From positions 43,591,598 to 43,655,597 of the forward strand of contig CM043962.1 in NCBI GenBank assembly GCA_014529385.2: a stretch of 64,000 nucleotides of DNA, given 5' to 3'. The notes beneath the pieces are model-generated. The model worked only from the letters and a program-made list of their open reading frames with translations, searched no databases and was not told the DNA's origin. Origin of the DNA: Adiantum capillus-veneris. Taxonomy: Eukaryota; Streptophyta; Polypodiopsida; Polypodiales; Pteridaceae. Within the stretch, counting starts at the first letter, position 1. Every line of letters starts with the position of its first letter. Shown one piece after another: positions 57,301 to 64,000 of the stretch. The position numbers and the translations under genes are program-made.

Positions 57301-58057
57301 GTGCCTTTGGCACCCTAAAAGCGTCGGTTAATACCCTCGACGGTTAACCGCTTGATTTTTTGGGCGTTTTGCACCCCGTTTTCACTCATTTTTTGATGTT
57401 TTTTAATGTCTTTTTACGACGGTTTTTAGATTAGAGCATGTGATTTCTCAAAACGAGCGTATTGCACAGGGGATTGTGGTGTGCTTTACAGCACAACGTT
57501 CGGTTACTCGAAGCTCCGATGGTCCTCAAAAGGGTCGATTTCTACTTAGGCGTGAGGCTAAAATAAGTAAGTACAAAAGGTGGTTGAGGCCTGAGCCTGA
57601 GCGTGGGCTTGGACTTGGGCCTGGGGAATTCTCGATGCTGGTCCTACCTTTATTTTTTTGTATTTTTTTTGAGATAAGGTCGCTGCGGTCGTGTCAGACG
57701 CGCGAGCGCGCACACACACACACACACACACCTAACCTACCTACTTGCAACTAATAGGGCTACTGTTACACACTAACATAGTACTACAACAACTAATTAA
57801 CTAGCGTATCTACTGACTGTACCTTACAGATCTAACATTATAGATCTAATATCTTAAAGCTAACACCTTATCAACAGAAAACAGTACCTTACAACAAAAA
57901 AGCTAACACCTTATTAACAAAAAACAGTACACTGCAACAAAAACAAAGTTCACAAATCCTTCTCAACAAGCCACACACCTTCTTTCTCTACCTTTCCTAC
58001 ATCTCAAATTGCACCACAAAGCAGCATAGAGTGCTATTTGAACTTAGTGTAGGGCAT

Positions 58058-58076
58058 GTGCCCGACAGTGGTGCCA
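58058..58076 (-). other. Primer-binding site of A2
   Basis: Minus strand TGGCACCACTGTCGGGCAC, four bases from the LTR. It differs from the A1 PBS at several sites, two of them G-to-A within CpG. Confidence 0.85.
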
Positions 58077-58080
58077 AAAA

Positions 58081-58328
58081 TGTGCGTGTTTGTTGCATGT
58101 GTCAAATCAAGGGACTTGCCGTACACTATGTGCGAGCCGAAAATAGCTGTAAGTACACAACCAAATTAATCTAGCAAGCTCAAGAGAGCAAGGGTGTGTC
58201 ACTCACCGCCCTATGCTCGCCTTCGTGGAGGATTCCTCCCCACGAAGAAGAGGAGGCTACCGCCGTGCCGCGCTCAACTGCCTCGCCCCTATCGTGCCGT
58301 CGCAATGCTCGATCACACACACACACAC

Positions 58329-58422
<94 letters not shown>

Positions 58423-58672
58423 GGAGATGAAGAAGAAGCTGGAGATGGAGCAAGAGCACTCTTCAATTGCACAAATGAGAGAATGAGTGATTTTTAGGTT
58501 TATGTGACTTTTATATGAGCTCGTCCATTCACTTGGGTGCCCATGCTTAGCCAACTAACCCTTGAATGTTCCAATTAGAGTGCGTCTCTCATCGGCGATC
58601 ACTCTTATCCTTTTCCTATTGGACCAATAATCCCGGCCCATGACTACTAGAAGTGGACACCGGTGGTTAACA
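58081..58672 (-). mobile_element. 5' LTR of A2
   Basis: 592 bp. Its microsatellite (58314-58421: AC, then TC, then AC) differs from the (TC)n of the 3' LTR of the same element. TATA-like TATAAAA near 58509-58515 (minus). Confidence 0.93.
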
Positions 58673-58677
58673 CCCAG

Positions 58678-59557
<880 letters not shown>

Positions 59558-59928
59558 TCTCTCTTGAAATCATAGTCGTCCTCAACTATGAGGTAGAGGA
59601 GATAAAGCCTTCTTCATAAGTCTATAATTCTTAGCGGGTAGAGGATCCCCTTTTTACCCTACCACATTTTTACCCTACCACATCATTCCAAGATGGATGA
59701 CTAGTCCATTTGGGGCTTGGGAGACTTAGCTACCGCAAGCATGTCTGCTCTTTAGTCCATATCATAGTTCCAAAGTAGAGTGACAATTTCTACTTGGTGT
59801 TTGAGAGACGTTGTCACACATAAACATGATTCTAAGCATGCATACTAGTTAAGTTTGTGCACAATAAAAAGAGAATCAGTCTTATAAGACAATAACATTG
59901 ATCATTTAAAAGAAACATGTACAGTTGC

Positions 59929-60300
59929 TTACTCTAATGTAGCCTTGTAAGCACTGACAAGGTTCATACTATCCTTAAGTTGTATTCCTTTCATCCATCT
60001 AGCATCTTCAAAAGGATAATTTTTGAACTTAATAAGATATCGTCGGATAATCTTACCATGTTGTACTACCTTGTCCTCATGCCGAAGGATAGCTTTGGGT
60101 TGTAGGCCCTCTTCTTGGTCTTTGATTTTTGGGGGATCTTCAATAATTGGTTCTCTTGGTGGCTCTCCTTTGTAGGGCTTCAATAGGCTCACATGAAAAG
60201 CATTGTGTATGAGCCAATGGTTGGGCAACTTGAGATGATAAACCATGTCATTGATTGGATTCAAGATTTGAAAAGGACCATAGTATCTTTTTGCTAGTTT
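59929..60300 (-). pseudogene. Element C integrase end and chromodomain
   Basis: YHLKLPNHWLIHNAFHVSLL is the integrase C-terminal module of chromoviruses. It is followed by a chromodomain-like stretch: QPKAILRHEDKVVQHGKIIR, RYLIKFKNYPFEDARWM. Chromodomains of this class steer integration to certain chromatin. The domain is open and intact in length. Confidence 0.82.
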
Positions 60301-60351
60301 AGCATGATACTTTTAATGGCTCGTAGGATTTTTGCCCGTCGTTTGCCTCAA

Positions 60352-60665
60352 TCAAGCCTTGGGAAACTTGAGTAAGACCCAATCATTTTCTTTGAATGTT
60401 AAGGGCCTTTGATGCTTATCAGCAACAGCTTTTTGCCTTTGTTGAGAGATGGATACAGCCTTCTTAATCTTTTGGAAAGATTCTTGTAGGTCACCGCTAT
60501 ACGCATCGAAAACAAAGCTCTTCCCATGTACTTTAGGTAGCAAGGGACTTCTAGGTCTTCCCTCCATGGTCTCAAAAGGTGCCTTTCCCCTAGTAGTATG
60601 GACAGTATCATTGTATGCATACTCTACAAGGGGTGAGTACTTCTACCATTGTGAGCATTGATCTA
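60352..60665 (-). pseudogene. Element C integrase, post-core region
   Basis: SISQQRQKAVADKHQRPLTF and WVLLKFPKA follow the catalytic core in chromovirus integrase. Two overlapping frames show a shift near 60560. Confidence 0.75.
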
Positions 60666-61523
60666 CTATGTAACATAAGTCTTTAGTAGATCGAGTATTG
60701 TAAGATTGGCTATCTCACTTTGGCCATCCATTTGTGGGTCATAGGTCGAAGAGAAATTCAATCTTGTACCTAGATTTTCAAAGGAACCTTTCCAAAAATT
60801 ACTGGTCATTCTAGGATCTCTATCTAACACGATGGATGTTGGAAAGAGGGTTGCCATTTGATGTGCTTTAATAGTCTTTTTGACAGGAATAAAGTGTGCT
60901 TGCTTGCTTAACCTGTTGACTATTGTCCAGATTCCCGTATTCCCATGGATAGACTTGGGTAATCCAAAGATAAAGTCCATGGATATACTCTCCCATGGCG
61001 AATTAGGGATTGGCAATGGCTGGAGTAATCCACATTGCTTCCCTCTATCATACCTTGTCTTTTGGCATATTACACATTTGGATACATAATCTTGTATGTC
61101 CACTTTCATGGTAGGCCAATAGAAGTATGTTTCTACTCCTTGAAGAGTAGATTGAGTCCCTCGATGCCCCACATATGGAGGAGCATGGGATTCATACATG
61201 ACTTTCTCGCAAAGGGAGTGAGTAACACATAGCTTGTTTCCATGGACAAGATAACCATCTTGCAAGGTGAATGGTTCCTCTTTCTTCCCTAAGGAAAGGG
61301 ATGACATTATGTCTTTAAAATCAGGGTCAGTAGCATACTCATCTATAATGGAAGATAGATCAATGTGAGTTGCCATAGACACTGCATTTACCCTCGACCA
61401 TTGTGATAGTGCATCGGTCACTTGATTATGCTTACCAACAATGTGAGCAATATGAAAATTAAATTGCAAAAGAAAATTTTCCCACCTCAGTTGTTTGTCG
61501 GCGGAGAGCTTGGTTTTTGTCAT
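60666..61523 (-). pseudogene. Element C RNase H end, integrase zinc finger and core
   Basis: LRWENFLLQFNFHIAHIVGK closes RNase H. Zinc finger: ESHAPPYVGHRGTQSTL with CVICQKTRYDRG. Core: first Asp in SISMDFIFGLPKSIHG; second Asp in VLDRDPRMTSNFWK; Glu in DGQSEIANLTI. An internal deletion around 60840 shortens the stretch between the first two Asp residues. Confidence 0.87.
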
Positions 61524-62152
61524 AAAGTACTTGAGACCTTAGTGGTCCATTCACAAAATAAATGGAGTCCCCAATAGATAGTGCTTCCATGTGTCTAGGA
61601 CATGTAGAACAGCTAAAAGCTCTTTTTCATTTATGCCCAAGACTCGTTCATTGGAGCCTTTGTCTCTCATGTGCTATGGCAAGCCCTTCTTGAAGAAAGA
61701 CTACTCCAAGGCAATAATGGCTTTGAGAGACCTGGAAGCATAAGCACTGGTTGGAAGGTAAGCTTCTCTTTGAGCTTGTCAAAAGCATTTTGCTCTCTAG
61801 GAGCCCACAAGTACTTTACATTCTTCTTTGTTAAGTCATGTATTGGTCCTTCTATTTGAGAGAATTTTGCTATGAAGCGTCTATAGTATGCACACATACC
61901 AATAAAGCTTCGTAGCTCATGTAGATTCCTTGGATTAGGCCATGCTAAAACATTAACATCATTTAGAGACTCTTTGACAAAAATCATGTACAAGGAAACT
62001 GAGCTTTTCATTGACTTATCAAAAGTAGGTGAATTTACAAGTGGTATAGTACGATCGGACTCATTAGCATCTATATAAATTTTCTTTTCCCTGGAGGTGA
62101 AGTAGATTCTCCTTTCAGGGAACTTCATGTTGGCAGCCATGCGGTTGACCAT
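61524..62152 (-). pseudogene. Element C RT remnant without catalytic palm, plus RNase H start
   Basis: Pre-RT sequence (RRIYFTSREKKIYIDANESD) runs within 60 codons into the RT thumb (NVLAWPNPRNLHELRSFIGM, CAYYRRFIAKFSQIEGPIHD). The RT fingers and palm, with YVDD, are absent: about 200 codons deleted near 61960. RNase H continues to 61524 with stops. Confidence 0.82.
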
Positions 62153-62159
62153 GGTGCCC

Positions 62160-62570
62160 CTAGGATAACATCCTCATGTTGGGGAGAGGAGAGACGAAAA
62201 AGTCTTTTTTGTCGACGTAGCTTTGGACATGAAGCCTCAACTTCACAATCAAGGGAGTAATGGAGGCTTGTTGTCCCTTGAAAGATCCATCTACAGTTAC
62301 AATATCTCCCATCTTGAAATCTTGAATGCCCAACTTAGTGGCCAACTCCATTGATATGAAGTTGTGAGTAGAGTCAGGGTCAAACAGGATGAAGGCATCA
62401 TGCTCCCTTACCTTTCCCCAAGCATAGGAGAGAGGTGATTCTTTGCAATGAGCATCCTCTTTTGGAGCTTTGACTGTGGAAGCTCTAGGACTCCCATTGC
62501 GGGCATTTCTTTTGGGGCAAGAACAATAGCCATGTCCTTGCTCCCCACACTTAAAGCATTTGTGGTCCTT
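62160..62570 (-). pseudogene. Element C zinc knuckle and protease
   Basis: CFKCGEQGHGYCSCPKR (near 62560-62510) is the gag knuckle. AFILFDPDSTHNFISMELAT (near 62400-62340) is the retropepsin site, DPDSTHNFI in place of the usual DSGATHNFI, with the Gly of the DSG triad altered. VTVDGSFKGQQ and further strands follow to 62160. Confidence 0.78.
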
Positions 62571-62581
62571 ACAAAAAGCTT

Positions 62582-63891
62582 CTAGCTCTTCAGGAGAGAG
62601 TTTGTTTTTACCTTTGTAAAATCCTTTCTCCTTGGTCTTGTTGTTGTTGTTATTGGAATTGACTTGGGAAGAGTTTTGGGTATTGTTCTTCCCTCTTGAT
62701 TCATTTTGTCTTTGTTTTCCATGGGTTTGGCATTCCTTTTAGCCCCTTGTTCGAAATTGATGTGCAAAGCAACCGTAGTGTGGTGGATTACTTCGGTGAT
62801 AGAACAAGGTCGTTTGGAGTTAACATACTTGGCCATTTCTTCATGTAATCCCACACAAAATTGTTGCTTCTCCTCGGCGAAGTCTATCTTTTGAAAGATA
62901 AGAGCCTTTAGATGTAAATCCCAAAACTTGTACACATATTTGTGGATAGACAAGTTAGAGAGAAGCTTCAAACTCTACCATTCAATAAGCACTTTGTCCT
63001 TTGCATCGCTTGTAAGGAATTGCTTCATGATGAAAACTCATAGAGTTTTCCATGTCTTTGGGGCTTTGCCGTTGCCACGAAGGCTAGATCACCATTGACG
63101 AGTAGATTTCTGGAAGTGCATAGCTACATGATGTAGCTTGGAGGACTCTCTAAAGCCCTCATCTCCAAAGGCCGTGTCGAATTGTTGGATGAAGGCCAAT
63201 ACTTTGTCAGTAGCATCAAAGGTGCCATCATAGGTAAGAAAAGAGATACTCTTTCCTCCCTCTTTGAACTTCTTAAGCTTTTGGGACCTTCTCCAAGTAG
63301 GGTAGGCTTTGCGATGTCGTTTCCTCTTGTATTCTCTAGGAGAATAATTACTGCTTTCATCGAAGAAGGAGGAAGGTGAAGAAGAAGGAGAAGAGGGTGA
63401 CCTCTTTCTTGCCTTGTTCTTCCTTTGTTTCCTCTCTTTCCTTTCAGAGTGACAAGGAGAAGGACTATAGGATGATCTTTTCCTCTTGGAGGAGTTGGGG
63501 ATCGTCGAGACCGTCGTCTTGGTGGAGCCACATCTCGAAATGAATTTGGGGATTCACTTCTTGCTCGTTCATTGGATTCCTCCTCTTCTCTTAACAGAGA
63601 GAACCTTATTTTGGGAGTCTCAAAAAGAGGCTTCTTATGCTCTCTCTCTACTTGGAGAGGAAGGGAAACCCCATAAGCACGAAGTTGTTGGGTAACTTCT
63701 GCTTGCAAAGCAGGGTTGCCCATAGCTTGTTGTAACCTAGTAACAAGATAGTAAACAAACATTTGGGCATCCTCAATAGTACCTTCATGTGCAAAATCAA
63801 AGTTGTCAATATTCATTCTACTCTCTTGATTATTGTCAGCCATGGTAAGTAAACTTATGTATAAAATTACTTTGTGCTTTGGTATTCTCAA
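62582..63891 (-). pseudogene. Element C gag
   Basis: ATG at about 63843 (MADNNQESRMNID) opens gag; the open frame reaches back to 63891. The N-terminal part is charged with an Arg/Pro/Ser-rich stretch (PPRRRSRRSPTPPRGK). The capsid part, LSIHKYVYKFWDLHLKALIF and CVGLHEEMAKYVNSKRPCSI, lies at 62950-62790 in another frame. At least two shifts. Confidence 0.78.
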
Positions 63892-64000
63892 AACCTTAGT
63901 CGCTACTCTTCTTTAACTTTGAAAATTAGTTCTCAAGCAGCCATACCCGTGGTTTAGAGACTATTGATTGCAAAGACTAGTGGAGAGGGTCTAACATTGC
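63892..64000. other. Element C leader, window edge
   Basis: Non-coding leader upstream of gag. No PBS seen within the window. Confidence 0.5.

Larger units (their letters stand above)
46413..58672 (-). mobile_element. Athila-like element A2, complete with target duplication
   Basis: 12.26 kb. LTRs 46413-46968 and 58081-58672, PBS 58058-58076, gag, protease, RT, RNase H, integrase, long 3' tail. CCCAG occurs on both sides (46408-46412 and 58673-58677), a perfect 5-bp target duplication, showing insertion into the LTR of element C. Frames carry many stops and shifts. Confidence 0.96.

Overview
The window is nuclear DNA of a land plant. It has spliceosomal GT-AG introns, a Tnt1/Tork-like Ty1/copia element, and three kinds of Ty3/gypsy element that are typical of plants: Athila-like, Tat-like with two RNase H domains, and a chromodomain-bearing chromovirus. 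Long microsatellites and minisatellite arrays fill much of the rest. I cannot fix the species; the repeat density suggests a large, repeat-rich genome such as a fern, lycophyte or gymnosperm. No tRNA, rRNA or CRISPR locus was seen.

Layout. (1) 1-1190 and 6570-6960: a degenerate array built on TTGGACAAGTGGTGGACCTT. It is split by a decayed copia element on the minus strand (1397-6569) whose 3' LTR is cut short. (2) 6914-15588: the only non-transposon genes. The first (7012-12811) encodes a ParB/Srx-like domain (DGQHS motif), then a region shaped like a permuted N4/N6 DNA methyltransferase with degraded catalytic motifs, then a SET domain. It has two clear introns, and its frame is broken by about four single-base shifts. 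The second (13468-14652) is an intact NIF/FCP1-type HAD phosphatase-like protein with DLNG in place of DxDG and a SAP-like C-terminus. Introns and flanks carry the same minisatellite. (3) 15588-19422: the same minisatellite in the opposite orientation, so the gene pair lies between long inverted arrays.

(4) 19423-27670: an Athila-like element (A1, plus strand). It starts exactly at the primer-binding site with no 5' LTR, and it lacks RT, RNase H and integrase. (5) 27671-30128: unassigned. (6) 30129-40417: a nearly complete Tat-like element (B) with 2.07 kb LTRs that differ little. It is broken only by three stop codons and one frameshift. (7) 40418-45745: unassigned sequence plus an isolated chromovirus-type LTR (42769-44293). 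(8) 45746-64000: chromovirus C on the minus strand, running off the right edge. Its 3' LTR is split by a complete 12.26 kb Athila-like element (A2, 46413-58672) flanked by the 5-bp duplication CCCAG.

The most interesting content is the ParB/methyltransferase-like/SET gene, the linked NIF gene and the inverted arrays around them. The three domains are read from motifs by eye. Catalytic decay of the methyltransferase-like part, and possible mobility or silencing by the inverted arrays, are inferences.
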